Shown: piece by piece, positions 24,518-33,413 of the stretch
How positions within the stretch are numbered: the first letter of the stretch is position 1
How the letters are laid out: each line of letters starts with the position of its first letter
Source of the DNA: Rosenbergiella epipactidis
Lineage (GTDB): Bacteria > Pseudomonadota > Gammaproteobacteria > Enterobacterales > Enterobacteriaceae
Reading direction: 5' to 3'
Length of the DNA: 64,000 nucleotides
Assembly: GCF_018494055.1 (NCBI RefSeq)
Contig: NZ_JABBFQ010000002.1
Location: forward strand, 483,642 to 547,641
Made by a program: the position numbers and the translations under genes
The notes under the pieces: model-generated
What the model saw: the letters and a program-made list of their open reading frames with translations, nothing else
What the model was told of the DNA's origin: nothing
The model's database searches: none

Positions 24518-24970
24518 ATGGCTAATAAATTTCACATTTTGCTCTTAAACGGTCCAAACCTTAACTTGTTAGGGACCCGAGAGCCAGAAAAATATGGTCA
24601 TGACACACTAGACGATATCGTGTCATCACTGCAGATTCAGGCTCAGGATTTGAATGTGCAATTAAGTCATTACCAATCCAATGCGGAATCGGCCTTGATC
24701 GATCAAATCCATCTTGCCCGTGGCAATGTGGATTATATCATCATCAATCCTGCAGCGTTTACACATACCAGTGTAGCAATACGTGATGCGTTTTTAGCGG
24801 TCAGCGTTCCTTTTATTGAAGTGCATCTCTCCAATGTGCATGCGCGTGAACCTTTCCGCCACCATTCATATCTTTCAGATATATCATCCGGCGTGATCTG
24901 CGGCCTTGGGGCTGATGGATATCGTTGGGCTTTACATACAGCGGTAAAACGCCTGTTAAATTCAAATTAA
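24518..24970 (+). CDS. aroQ: Type II 3-dehydroquinate dehydratase
   Basis: This 150-residue dodecameric enzyme of the shikimate pathway converts 3-dehydroquinate to 3-dehydroshikimate. The active-site tyrosine is Tyr26 (REPEKYG) and the catalytic histidine is His103 (EVHLSN). A purine-rich AGGAGA lies before the ATG. It is placed directly before accBC, as in Yersinia and Erwinia relatives and unlike E. coli K-12, which uses the type I enzyme AroD. Confidence 0.94.
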   Translation: MANKFHILLLNGPNLNLLGTREPEKYGHDTLDDIVSSLQIQAQDLNVQLSHYQSNAESALIDQIHLARGNVDYIIINPAAFTHTSVAIRDAFLAVSVPFIEVHLSNVHAREPFRHHSYLSDISSGVICGLGADGYRWALHTAVKRLLNSN

Positions 24971-24990
24971 TATAGAGTACGGAACCCACC

Positions 24991-25464
24991 ATGGATATTC
25001 GTAAGATTAAAAAATTAATCGAACTGGTTGAAGAATCAGGCATTGCTGAGCTAGAAATTTCAGAAGGTGAAGAGTCAGTACGTATTAGCCGTTCCCCGGC
25101 AAATACCGGTTACCCGATGATGCAACAAGCCTATGCTGCACCGATGCAACCTGCACCAGCCTTAGCGGCAGCCGTCGCGCCAGCGGCAACTGAAGCTGCT
25201 GCACCGGTCGCTGCTGCACCAGAAGTGACCGGACACACTGTTCGCTCACCAATGGTCGGGACGTTCTACCGTACCCCAAGCCCAGATGCTAAGCCTTATA
25301 TCGAAGTTGGCCAAAAAGTTAACGTTGGTGACACACTCTGCATCGTTGAAGCGATGAAGATGATGAACCAAATCGAAGCGGATAAAGCAGGTGTCGTTAA
25401 AGCGATCCTCATCGAGAGCGGTCAACCGGTGGAATTCGACGAGCCAATGGTCATCATCGAATAA
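24991..25464 (+). CDS. accB: Biotin carboxyl carrier protein of acetyl-CoA carboxylase
   Basis: This 157-residue carrier moves carboxybiotin between AccC and AccAD in the first step of fatty acid synthesis. The C-terminal biotinyl domain has EAMKMMN with the biotinylated Lys123. An Ala/Pro-rich linker (about 45-80) joins it to the N-terminal AccC-binding segment. It is 10 bases upstream of accC and co-transcribed. Confidence 0.97.
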   Translation: MDIRKIKKLIELVEESGIAELEISEGEESVRISRSPANTGYPMMQQAYAAPMQPAPALAAAVAPAATEAAAPVAAAPEVTGHTVRSPMVGTFYRTPSPDAKPYIEVGQKVNVGDTLCIVEAMKMMNQIEADKAGVVKAILIESGQPVEFDEPMVIIE

Positions 25465-25474
25465 CGAGGTCCCT

Positions 25475-26824
25475 ATGCTGGAAAAAATTGTTATCGCAAA
25501 CCGCGGTGAAATTGCACTGCGTATTTTACGTGCCTGTAAAGAGCTCGGTATCAAAACGGTGGCCGTTCACTCCACCGCTGACCGCGAGCTGAAGCACGTG
25601 CTGATGGCTGACGAGACAGTCTGTATCGGTCCAGCACCATCAGTAAAAAGCTATCTGAATATCCCTGCACTCATCTCCGCCGCGGAGATTACCGGTGCAG
25701 ATGCTATTCACCCTGGCTATGGATTTTTATCTGAGAACGCCGATTTTGCTGAACAAGTTGAGCGTTCAGGCTTCGTGTTTATTGGTCCTAAAGCAGAGAC
25801 CATTCGCCTGATGGGTGATAAAGTCTCCGCGATCAATGCAATGAAGAAAACGGGTGTTCCTTGCGTGCCAGGATCCGACGGATCGCTGGGTGACGATATG
25901 GATAAGAACCGTCAAATTGCTAACCGTATCGGTTACCCAATTATTGTTAAAGCCTCTGGCGGCGGCGGCGGACGCGGTATGCGTGTCGTGCGCAGCGACA
26001 AGGACCTTGAAACTTCCATTAAAATGACTCGTGCTGAAGCCAAAGCGGCCTTCAACAACGATATGGTCTATATGGAAAAATATCTCGAAAATCCACGTCA
26101 TATCGAGATCCAGGTTCTTGCTGATGGCCAAGGCCAAGCTATCTACCTTGCAGAACGTGATTGTTCGATGCAACGTCGCCACCAAAAAGTGGTCGAGGAA
26201 GCGCCAGCACCTGGGATTACGCCTGAATTACGTAAGTTTATTGGCGATCGCTGTGCTAAAGCCTGTATCGATATTAACTATCGCGGTGCTGGGACATTTG
26301 AGTTCCTTTTTGAAAACGGCGAGTTCTATTTCATCGAAATGAACACCCGTATTCAGGTAGAGCATCCAGTGACCGAAATGATCACCGGTGTCGATCTGAT
26401 CAAAGAGCAACTGCGTATTGCGGCAGGGTTACCTTTAAGCATTAAGCAAGAAGATGTCGACGTAGTAGGTCATGCCATTGAATGTCGTATCAATGCTGAA
26501 GACGCTAATACCTTTTTACCAAGCCCAGGTAAAATTACTCGTTTCCACTCCCCGGGTGGTTTTGGCATCCGCTGGGAATCGCACATCTACTCTGGCTACA
26601 CCGTTCCGCCACACTATGACTCCATGATTGGTAAATTGATCACTTATGGAGAAACACGTGAGGTGGCGATTGCGCGGATGAAGAATGCCTTAGCAGAGTT
26701 GATCATCGACGGAATTAAAACCAACGTTGATCTGCAGCTTCGCATCATGAACGATGAAAACTTCGAAAAAGGTGGGACTAACATCCACTACTTAGAGAAG
26801 AAACTCGGTCTGCAAGAGAAGTAA
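25475..26824 (+). CDS. accC: Biotin carboxylase subunit of acetyl-CoA carboxylase
   Basis: This 449-residue ATP-grasp enzyme carboxylates biotin on AccB with bicarbonate and ATP. The Gly-rich ATP loop GGGGGRGM and the [10 protein letters not shown] motif are present. The frame runs 28 codons into accB, but the ATG at 25475 has GAGGT in front and gives the exact E. coli length. An intrinsic terminator follows. Confidence 0.97.
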   Translation: MLEKIVIANRGEIALRILRACKELGIKTVAVHSTADRELKHVLMADETVCIGPAPSVKSYLNIPALISAAEITGADAIHPGYGFLSENADFAEQVERSGFVFIGPKAETIRLMGDKVSAINAMKKTGVPCVPGSDGSLGDDMDKNRQIANRIGYPIIVKASGGGGGRGMRVVRSDKDLETSIKMTRAEAKAAFNNDMVYMEKYLENPRHIEIQVLADGQGQAIYLAERDCSMQRRHQKVVEEAPAPGITPELRKFIGDRCAKACIDINYRGAGTFEFLFENGEFYFIEMNTRIQVEHPVTEMITGVDLIKEQLRIAAGLPLSIKQEDVDVVGHAIECRINAEDANTFLPSPGKITRFHSPGGFGIRWESHIYSGYTVPPHYDSMIGKLITYGETREVAIARMKNALAELIIDGIKTNVDLQLRIMNDENFEKGGTNIHYLEKKLGLQEK

Positions 26825-26843
26825 TTGCCTAGCAACCTTTATC

Positions 26844-26867
26844 AAGGCCGGTCTAACCGGCCTTTTT
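26844..26867 (+). terminator. Terminator after accBC
   Basis: An 8-bp GC-rich stem (AAGGCCGG / CCGGCCTT) with a 5-base loop is followed by T5. It lies about 20 bases after the accC stop and about 25 bases before yhdT, separating accBC from yhdT-panF. Confidence 0.88.
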
Positions 26868-26891
26868 CTTTGGTCTACTTTGAGGGCGAAG

Positions 26892-27122
26892 ATGGATCCT
26901 CGTTTTATACAAGCGCATAAAGAAGCACGCTGGTCCCTGTTACTCAGTATAGCTTGGGTCTTAATTTGGGTCGTAACGGCTTATACTGGTGGCCAAGAGT
27001 TAGGGCTATTCGGCTTCCCCCGTTGGTTTGAATGGTCATGTTTGTTTGCCCCTGCCCTATTTATTTTCCTCTGCTGGATGATGGTTCGATATCTCTTTGC
27101 AGACCTCCCCTTAGAGGACTGA
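26892..27122 (+). CDS. yhdT: Small inner-membrane protein YhdT
   Basis: This 76-residue DUF997 protein has two membrane helices (about 15-35 and 47-70) and conserved MDPRFIQAHKEARW and FGFPRWFEW segments. Its function is unknown. It always precedes panF and may assist the transporter. The longer frame starts with TTG four codons earlier; the ATG at 26892 follows GAGGG. Only 4 bases separate it from panF. Confidence 0.9.
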   Translation: MDPRFIQAHKEARWSLLLSIAWVLIWVVTAYTGGQELGLFGFPRWFEWSCLFAPALFIFLCWMMVRYLFADLPLED

Positions 27123-27126
27123 TTCC

Positions 27127-28575
27127 ATGAACACTCATGTGCTCATTCCACTCATTATTTATCTCTTACTCGTCGTCATGATCTCCATCGTGGCCATGGT
27201 GCAGCAAAAACGTGCGAAAGGCCCCTTCCTCACAGAATATTTTCTGGGTGGCCGGACGATGAGCGGTTTTCTTCTTGCCATGACCCTTACCACGGCCTAT
27301 ATCAGCGCCAGTTCGTTTATAGGCGGCCCTGGCGCAGCGTATCAATACGGATTAGGGTGGGTAATGATTGCGATGGCCCAAGTGCCAACGGTCTGGCTCT
27401 CACTGGGCGTATTGGGGAAAAAATTTGCTATCCTCGCTCGACGCTATCAAGCGATCACCTTAAACGATATGTTATATGCCCATTATCGTAGCCAGTGGGT
27501 CGTGTGGATAGCCAGTATCACCTTATTGATTGCATTTATTGCAGTGATGACGGTGCAGTTTATCGGCGGAGCACGGTTGCTGGAAACAGTGGTCGGTATT
27601 CCTTACACCCAAGGGCTATTAATCTTTGGGGCGAATATCGCGTTATACACCTCACTCGGCGGTTTTAGAGCCAGCGTTCTCAATGATGTCTTACAAGGTG
27701 TGGTGATGTTAGTCGGCACATTTTTGCTTCTCTATGCGGTCATTCATGCTGCAGGGGGGACGGCGCAGGCGGTGCATCAATTAAAACTGATTAATCCACA
27801 GCTGATTGAGCTACGAGGTGCGGGAAATATCATTACCCCTAGCCTGATTATTTCTTTTACTGTGCTGGTCTGTTTCGGCGTGTTAGGGCTACCCAATACC
27901 GCGATACGGTCTATTTCCTACAGAGATAGCCGCTCCCTACATCGCGGTATCTTATTGGGGACGGCACTGTTGACCGTCTTAATGCTCGGGATGCATCTTT
28001 CTGGGGCCTTAGGCCGAGCGATACTGCCTAATCTTACCGTCCCCGATCAAGTCATCCCAACCCTGATGATGAAAGTATTACCGCCTTTTGCCGCCGGTAT
28101 TTTTCTTGCCGCGCCGATGGCAGCCATGATGTCGAATATTAACGCTCACCTTCTGCAAGCGTCGGCTACCTTAGTAAAAGATCTCTATTTACGGCTACGC
28201 CCAGCTGCTGCAACGCAGGAGAAACATCTGCGCCGCCTCTCCGTTAGCTTTACTTTCGTGTTGGGCGTTGCGGTGATCTTGGCGGCGTGGCATCCACCAC
28301 AAATGATTATTTGGTTAAACTTACTCGCCTTCGGTGCGTTAGAAGCCGTATTCTTATGGCCTTTAGTGTTAGGACTTTACTGGCGAAATGCCAACGCCTA
28401 TGGTGCAATAAGTGGCATGCTGGTGGGCGCTGTGCTTTATAGTCTTCTCGCCACGTTTTCGATACACCTTGCAGGCTTACACCCGATCGTTCCGGCGTTA
28501 ATCGCGAGTTTCCTCGCATTTGTTATCGCGAACCGTGTTGGACAGCAGGCCGCCCCTGCCACCCCTAATCAATAA
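27127..28575 (+). CDS. panF: Sodium/pantothenate symporter
   Basis: This is a 482-residue sodium:solute symporter with about 13 membrane helices that imports pantothenate for coenzyme A synthesis. Family features include the N-terminal [17 protein letters not shown] segment and the helix around [15 protein letters not shown]. Length matches E. coli PanF. It lies between yhdT and prmA, as in E. coli. Confidence 0.93.
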   Translation: MNTHVLIPLIIYLLLVVMISIVAMVQQKRAKGPFLTEYFLGGRTMSGFLLAMTLTTAYISASSFIGGPGAAYQYGLGWVMIAMAQVPTVWLSLGVLGKKFAILARRYQAITLNDMLYAHYRSQWVVWIASITLLIAFIAVMTVQFIGGARLLETVVGIPYTQGLLIFGANIALYTSLGGFRASVLNDVLQGVVMLVGTFLLLYAVIHAAGGTAQAVHQLKLINPQLIELRGAGNIITPSLIISFTVLVCFGVLGLPNTAIRSISYRDSRSLHRGILLGTALLTVLMLGMHLSGALGRAILPNLTVPDQVIPTLMMKVLPPFAAGIFLAAPMAAMMSNINAHLLQASATLVKDLYLRLRPAAATQEKHLRRLSVSFTFVLGVAVILAAWHPPQMIIWLNLLAFGALEAVFLWPLVLGLYWRNANAYGAISGMLVGAVLYSLLATFSIHLAGLHPIVPALIASFLAFVIANRVGQQAAPATPNQ

Positions 28576-28585
28576 TGGAAATGCT

Positions 28586-29470
28586 ATGCCTTGGATTCAA
28601 ATTAAGATCAATACCACTGGAAACCATGCGGAACAGCTCGCGGAGGCCTTGGAGGAGACAGGTGCAGTCTCTGTCACCTTTCAAGATACCCATGATAATC
28701 CGGTCTACGAACCGCTGCCGGGTGAAACGCGTTTATGGGGCGATACCGATATCATCGGCCTATTCGATGCTGAAACCGATATGGCAACAGTTGTGACTAT
28801 GATGGCGGCTCACCCACTATTAGGGGAAGACTTCCACCACAAGATAGAACAGATCGAAGATAAAGATTGGGAACGTGAATGGATGGATAATTTTCATCCC
28901 ATGCGCTTCGGTGAGCGTTTATGGATTTGCCCTAGCTGGCGCGATGTCCCCGACGCCAATGCGGTCAATGTGATGCTCGACCCTGGCTTAGCGTTTGGGA
29001 CGGGTACACACCCAACCACCTCACTTTGCTTAACCTGGTTAGACGGATTGGATCTTGAGGGGAAAACCGTGATCGATTTCGGCTGTGGATCAGGGATCTT
29101 AGCGATCGCCGCGTTGAAACTCGGGGCTTCACGGGCTATTGGTATCGATATCGATCCGCAAGCGATCCAAGCAAGCCGTGATAACGCTGAACGTAATGGC
29201 GTGGCAGAGAAACTCGACCTTTATCTCCCCCACGAGCAACCGGAAAATCTTCAAGCGGATGTCGTGGTTGCCAATATTCTTGCCGGCCCCTTACGCGAGC
29301 TCGCACCGTTAATTCGTGTGCTACCGGTCGCCGGTGGCGAACTGGGCTTATCAGGGATCTTAGCGAGCCAAGCAGAAGGCGTTTGCGAAGCCTATGCAGA
29401 ACACTTCGTCCTTGATCCCGTTGCTGAAAAAGAAGAGTGGTGCCGTATCACGGGTAAGCGTCGCACTTAA
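28586..29470 (+). CDS. prmA: Ribosomal protein L11 methyltransferase
   Basis: This 294-residue SAM-dependent enzyme trimethylates ribosomal protein L11. The N-terminal substrate-recognition domain covers about 1-55. The catalytic domain holds motif I ([16 protein letters not shown]) and the NILAGPL motif. The frame is open further upstream inside panF; the ATG at 28586 gives the family length. It ends before an accessory carbonic anhydrase gene rather than dusB. Confidence 0.94.
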   Translation: MPWIQIKINTTGNHAEQLAEALEETGAVSVTFQDTHDNPVYEPLPGETRLWGDTDIIGLFDAETDMATVVTMMAAHPLLGEDFHHKIEQIEDKDWEREWMDNFHPMRFGERLWICPSWRDVPDANAVNVMLDPGLAFGTGTHPTTSLCLTWLDGLDLEGKTVIDFGCGSGILAIAALKLGASRAIGIDIDPQAIQASRDNAERNGVAEKLDLYLPHEQPENLQADVVVANILAGPLRELAPLIRVLPVAGGELGLSGILASQAEGVCEAYAEHFVLDPVAEKEEWCRITGKRRT

Positions 29471-29508
29471 TAGGCAAAAGCTTTACATATGCTTTGCATA
29501 ACCCGTTA

Positions 29509-29570
29509 ATAAGCTTACCTCCGGTAAGCTTATATTATCGCCGCACTAATGATGGTGCAGCGATAATATA
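29509..29570 (+). promoter_or_regulatory. Two overlapping hairpins in the leader of the carbonic anhydrase gene
   Basis: Hairpin 1 has perfect 11-bp arms at 29509-29519 and 29523-29533. Hairpin 2 has 16-base arms with one mismatch at 29531-29546 and 29555-29570. They share bases 29531-29533, so they compete. Hairpin 2 ends directly against the GGAAG ribosome binding site (29571-29575) of the next gene. Hairpin 1 may also end prmA transcripts, though it has no T run. Confidence 0.6.
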
Positions 29571-29579
29571 GGAAGATAC

Positions 29580-30308
29580 ATGAAAGGATTTCTCCCACTC
29601 TGTCTAACCGCTCTCCTAGTCACCCCTTCAGCCTATGCAATACCTTGGTCCTACGAAGGGAATAACTCGCCGGAAAACTGGGGAGCCCTAGGCAGTCAAT
29701 ACCAATTATGTAAAGAAGGTGCCTACCAATCGCCCATTGATATCCACGGGACAATTGAAGCCAAACTCCCCCCTTTACCTCTTCATTTTCGTGCCCATGC
29801 GACCACTATCATCAATAATGGCCATACCCTACAACTGAACGTCGATGATGAAGATAATTTTTCTTTGGATGGCATTAACTTTACACTTAAGCAATTCCAC
29901 TTCCATACGCCCAGCGAGAATAGGATAGAGGGTAAATCTTTCCCGCTCGAAGCCCATTTTGTGCACAGTGATACAAAAGGTCACTTAGCGGTACTGGCCG
30001 TGATGTTTGACGTCGGCGAGGAAAACGAAGCACTCCAACACATTATCGACCAAGCTCCCGCCGACAAAAACCAAACGCTACCACTTGATAAAGTGATTGA
30101 TATCGCCTCGTTATTTCCTACCTCAAAACACTATTACCGATTTAGCGGTTCACTCACCACCCCACCTTGTACCGAAGGGGTTCGTTGGCTAGTGATGAAG
30201 GAGAGTGTCTCACTTTCTTCACAACAACTTGACCGTATTAAATCGCTGCTTGGCACAACCAATAACCGCCCCACCCAGCCGTTGAATGGGCGGATGGTGG
30301 TTCAATAG
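29580..30308 (+). CDS. Periplasmic alpha-class carbonic anhydrase
   Basis: This 242-residue secreted zinc enzyme interconverts carbon dioxide and bicarbonate. The signal peptide ends at AYA (residue 20). Zinc ligands are His107 and His109 (QFHFHTPSE) and His126 (EAHFVH). Cys44 and Cys197 probably form the usual disulfide, and LTTPPCTEGVRW completes the active site. It resembles the alpha enzymes of Pectobacterium and related plant-associated genera; E. coli has none. It interrupts the normal prmA-dusB junction, so it looks like an insertion in a core region. Confidence 0.92.
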   Translation: MKGFLPLCLTALLVTPSAYAIPWSYEGNNSPENWGALGSQYQLCKEGAYQSPIDIHGTIEAKLPPLPLHFRAHATTIINNGHTLQLNVDDEDNFSLDGINFTLKQFHFHTPSENRIEGKSFPLEAHFVHSDTKGHLAVLAVMFDVGEENEALQHIIDQAPADKNQTLPLDKVIDIASLFPTSKHYYRFSGSLTTPPCTEGVRWLVMKESVSLSSQQLDRIKSLLGTTNNRPTQPLNGRMVVQ

Positions 30309-30481
30309 CAGCATAACACTAGGGAGGGGGATAACTTTTTCAAAGGTTTTTGTCCCCCTAACCCGTGAATTTGAAAACAAAAAAATAGATAACATACTGT
30401 TTAATAGAGATATTGTTATACCCCCCCCTAGGCAGCAGTGAACAAAAGGTGACTTTAAAACAAATTGTTCAAAGTTTGGCC

Positions 30482-30518
30482 TTTCATCTTCCATAAAAAA
30501 TGCGTAATATACGCCGCC
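30482..30518 (+). promoter_or_regulatory. Promoter of the dusB-fis operon
   Basis: TTTCAT at 30482-30487 and TAATAT at 30505-30510, 17 bases apart, are followed by a GC-rich discriminator (ACGCCGCC). This layout fits the stringently controlled, growth-rate-dependent fis promoter of E. coli. The -10 lies within a short palindrome, GCGTA-ATA-TACGC. The 170 bases upstream of it, back to the carbonic anhydrase stop, hold a G5/C5 hairpin and a C8 run but no gene. Confidence 0.6.
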
Positions 30519-30548
30519 TTGCGAACATTTAAGGCCACTTTCTACCCT

Positions 30549-31514
30549 ATGCGCATTGGACAATACCAGCTTCGAAATCGCCTGATTGCCGCGCCGATGG
30601 CCGGGATCACTGATCGTCCTTTTCGTACGCTTTGTTATGAAAATGGTGCTGGATTAACCGTGTCAGAGATGTTGTCATCGAACCCACAAGTATGGGCGAG
30701 TGATAAATCTCGACTGCGTATGGTACATAGTGATGAGCCAGGTATCCGCTCGGTACAGATAGCAGGATGTGATCCCGATGAGATGGCTGCAGCCGCGAGA
30801 ATTAACGTTGATTCTGGCGCGCAAGTTATTGATATCAATATGGGTTGCCCAGCCAAAAAAGTGAATCGTAAGATGGCGGGTTCAGCCTTACTCCAACATC
30901 CCGATATCGTAGAGTCTATTCTACGTGCCGTGGTAAATGGGGTTGACGTACCTGTCACGCTAAAGATTCGTACCGGATGGGATACCGATAATCGCAATTG
31001 TGTTGAAATTGCCCAATTGGCTGAGCGCTGTGGTATTCAAGCATTAACCATTCATGGCCGGACTCGTGCCTGCTTGTTTAATGGGGAAGCGGAATACGAC
31101 AGTATTCGGACAGTTAAGCAGAATGTTTCTATTCCCGTTATTGCGAATGGAGACATCACTGACCCGCATAAAGCCAGAGCGGTACTGGACTACACTGGGG
31201 CTGATGCCCTAATGATAGGCCGTGCTGCTCAGGGAAGACCATGGATCTTCCGGGAAATCCAGCATTACCTGGACACAGGGGAGCTACTTGCACCGAAACC
31301 ACTCGTTGAGGTGAAGTCTATGCTAATCGGACATATACGGGAGTTGCATAGCTTTTATGGCCATGCCAAGGGATACCGTATTGCCCGCAAACATGTCTCT
31401 TGGTACTTACAAGAACATGCCCCTGATGACCAGTTTCGGCGCTCATTCAACGCTATAGAGGATGCCAGTGAACAACTGGAAGCGTTGGAAGCATACTTCG
31501 AAAACCTGGCGTAA
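30549..31514 (+). CDS. dusB: tRNA-dihydrouridine synthase B
   Basis: This 321-residue FMN enzyme reduces uridine to dihydrouridine in tRNA D-loops. It has a TIM barrel with the FMN-binding start [12 protein letters not shown], the catalytic Cys100 in NMGCPAKKV and GRAAQGRPW. The frame extends 28 codons upstream through the promoter; the ATG at 30549 ([10 protein letters not shown]) matches E. coli exactly. It is co-transcribed with fis, 25 bases downstream. Confidence 0.96.
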   Translation: MRIGQYQLRNRLIAAPMAGITDRPFRTLCYENGAGLTVSEMLSSNPQVWASDKSRLRMVHSDEPGIRSVQIAGCDPDEMAAAARINVDSGAQVIDINMGCPAKKVNRKMAGSALLQHPDIVESILRAVVNGVDVPVTLKIRTGWDTDNRNCVEIAQLAERCGIQALTIHGRTRACLFNGEAEYDSIRTVKQNVSIPVIANGDITDPHKARAVLDYTGADALMIGRAAQGRPWIFREIQHYLDTGELLAPKPLVEVKSMLIGHIRELHSFYGHAKGYRIARKHVSWYLQEHAPDDQFRRSFNAIEDASEQLEALEAYFENLA

Positions 31515-31539
31515 ACGAAAAAAAAGAGCTTAAAGAACT

Positions 31540-31836
31540 ATGTTCGAACAACGCGTAAATTCTGACGTACTGACCGTTTCAACTGTTAACTCACAAGACC
31601 AAGTCACCCAAAAACCATTGCGTGATAATGTAAAACAAGCTTTGAAAAACTACTTTTCACAGTTAAATGGTCAAGATGTTAATGAACTCTATGAATTGGT
31701 CCTGGCTGAAGTAGAACAGCCCCTGTTGGACATGGTAATGCAGTACACCCGTGGTAACCAGACTCGTGCAGCACTGATGATGGGTATCAACCGTGGTACG
31801 CTGCGCAAGAAACTGAAAAAATACGGCATGAACTAA
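31540..31836 (+). CDS. fis: Nucleoid protein Fis
   Basis: This 98-residue DNA-bending protein activates rRNA promoters and assists site-specific recombination. The N-terminal beta-hairpin arms are followed by a C-terminal helix-turn-helix ([26 protein letters not shown]). It has the E. coli length. It sits downstream of dusB and is expressed from the shared promoter. Confidence 0.98.
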   Translation: MFEQRVNSDVLTVSTVNSQDQVTQKPLRDNVKQALKNYFSQLNGQDVNELYELVLAEVEQPLLDMVMQYTRGNQTRAALMMGINRGTLRKKLKKYGMN

Positions 31837-31861
31837 GTTTCATTCGTAACTGATTCAAAAG

Positions 31862-31896
31862 AAAGGCATTATCTGCAAGGATAGTGCCTTTTTTTA
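31862..31896 (+). terminator. Terminator of dusB-fis
   Basis: A stem of AAGGCATTATC / GATAGTGCCTT with one G-U pair and a 6-base loop is followed by T7. It starts 25 bases after the fis stop and marks the end of the conserved core segment. Confidence 0.9.
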
Positions 31897-32206
31897 TGGG
31901 GGACATTAGGCCTTTTTTATACATCCTATAAGGCTCTAAAATAGTGTAGCGCTGGTCATTGTCTCAGTCCGTTTATCCTCTATTTATCACTAACATCCTT
32001 CCTTATTTATCGAGCAAATGCGGTACTACTGCGTTAACTGACTACATAGCAAAAAACACTTTTAAACAGCAAATAGAGGTGTTGGCATAAAAATACCTTA
32101 AAGTAGCTCTGTTATTAGGACTAACTACCCAAAAGTGTGCTCCCCTATTTATCCAGCAGCCCCACCGTTATCTCACTAAGACAGTAGAGGACTTAACCCC
32201 TCTTCC
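31897..32206. other. Non-coding junction between core region and sulfur island
   Basis: These are 310 AT-rich bases without a credible gene on either strand. I found no tRNA, integrase, direct repeat or insertion-sequence end that would explain how the island downstream was inserted. Confidence 0.5.
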
Positions 32207-33412
32207 TCAATCTCCCCCTTTACCAATCTGCCAAATAAAAGTCGGGGTGTTCTTATTAACGTGCCAATCACCGATATCTCTCGTCTTATAAATCACCGGG
32301 TTATGAGAAGAGAGCGTACGCGCATTACGCCAATGACGATCAAGGGCTTTGCTTAAACGCGTATCGGAGGCACCTAATGCATTAAAAAGCTCACTCGTAC
32401 TACGCAGCACTAACTCCGTGGCGATGACTTGAGCTTTAGCTACTTCGACCTCTGCGATAATATTGGCTTGCTGGATAAGCTCCTCATCCACACTATCGTG
32501 TACGATAAAGGCATGTTCCAAAGCTTGTGAGGCTCGTTCAACGGTCGCCTCCACCGCATAAGACCAACTGGCAAGCTGGCCGATTACCTGCAGTACTTGA
32601 GCATCATGCCTGACTAATTTAGCGTTACCATGGCTATAGACACGTTGGCGAGCAACCACCGCCTCACTTGCGTCGCGGGTCAGGGCTTTGCTGACTCCCG
32701 CTAACGTCGCGAGCAGCACTTGCTGATAGAACGCGGTTTGATAACGGAAACGCTGGCTAAATGGATATACGTGCGGTGTCTCGACTTTCGCTTGCACAAA
32801 ACGCGTGGTCCCACTCCCCGTTAAGCGTTGCCCGAAGCCATCCCAATCATCCTCTCGCTGTACGCCAGCTTGATGAACATTCACTAAAGCAATCACATCA
32901 CTGCCATCGTCCGACCGTTGCGCATAAACATCGATCCAGTCAGCATATAATGTTCCAGTACTGTAAAACTTCTCCCCATCAAGCCACCAGCCCTCAGTGT
33001 CTGGCGTAACTTTGGTGAGGACTTCGCCAACGTTGACCTCACCGATTTCTGTCCAGCCACTGCCGACCAACTCGCCCGCAACAAAGCGAGTAAACCAACG
33101 TCGACGTAGCTCGGTATCCGGTTGGTTTAGGAGGTCTTCAATAAAGGCAAAGTGCGCGCGTAAAGCTTGAGGAAGGTTGGAGTCAGCTTCTGCAAGCTCG
33201 GTGAGTAAAGTAAAAAGCTGCGGTAAGGTCAGACCATAACCGCCCTGCTCGACAGGGATACGTAACGTTCCGAACTTGGCTTTTTTTAGCCAAGCCAATT
33301 GCGTATGAGGTAACTCGCGATCTCTTTCTCGTTGTACGGTTCCTTCTGCGATGCGCGAAAATAGGGGGCGAAAATGCTCGACCAGTTGTTGGAAAGATTG
33401 AGGCTGGCTCAT
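32207..33412 (-). CDS. SfnB-like acyl-CoA dehydrogenase-family sulfur acquisition oxidoreductase
   Basis: This 401-residue flavoprotein has the acyl-CoA dehydrogenase fold, related to SfnB and to the DszC/TdsC sulfur monooxygenases. It has an N-terminal helical domain (about 5-115), a beta domain with LDGEKFYSTGTLYADWIDV and DDWDGFGQRLTGSGT, and a C-terminal helical bundle. SfnB proteins are induced by sulfate starvation and are thought to act on organosulfur compounds; the substrate here is unknown. The ATG at 33412 has AGGAG in front, and the MFS gene stops 1 base before it, so the two are co-translated. The upstream frame inside the MFS gene is ignored. Confidence 0.82.
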   Translation of the reverse strand: MSQPQSFQQLVEHFRPLFSRIAEGTVQRERDRELPHTQLAWLKKAKFGTLRIPVEQGGYGLTLPQLFTLLTELAEADSNLPQALRAHFAFIEDLLNQPDTELRRRWFTRFVAGELVGSGWTEIGEVNVGEVLTKVTPDTEGWWLDGEKFYSTGTLYADWIDVYAQRSDDGSDVIALVNVHQAGVQREDDWDGFGQRLTGSGTTRFVQAKVETPHVYPFSQRFRYQTAFYQQVLLATLAGVSKALTRDASEAVVARQRVYSHGNAKLVRHDAQVLQVIGQLASWSYAVEATVERASQALEHAFIVHDSVDEELIQQANIIAEVEVAKAQVIATELVLRSTSELFNALGASDTRLSKALDRHWRNARTLSSHNPVIYKTRDIGDWHVNKNTPTFIWQIGKGGD

Positions 33413-33413
33413 A

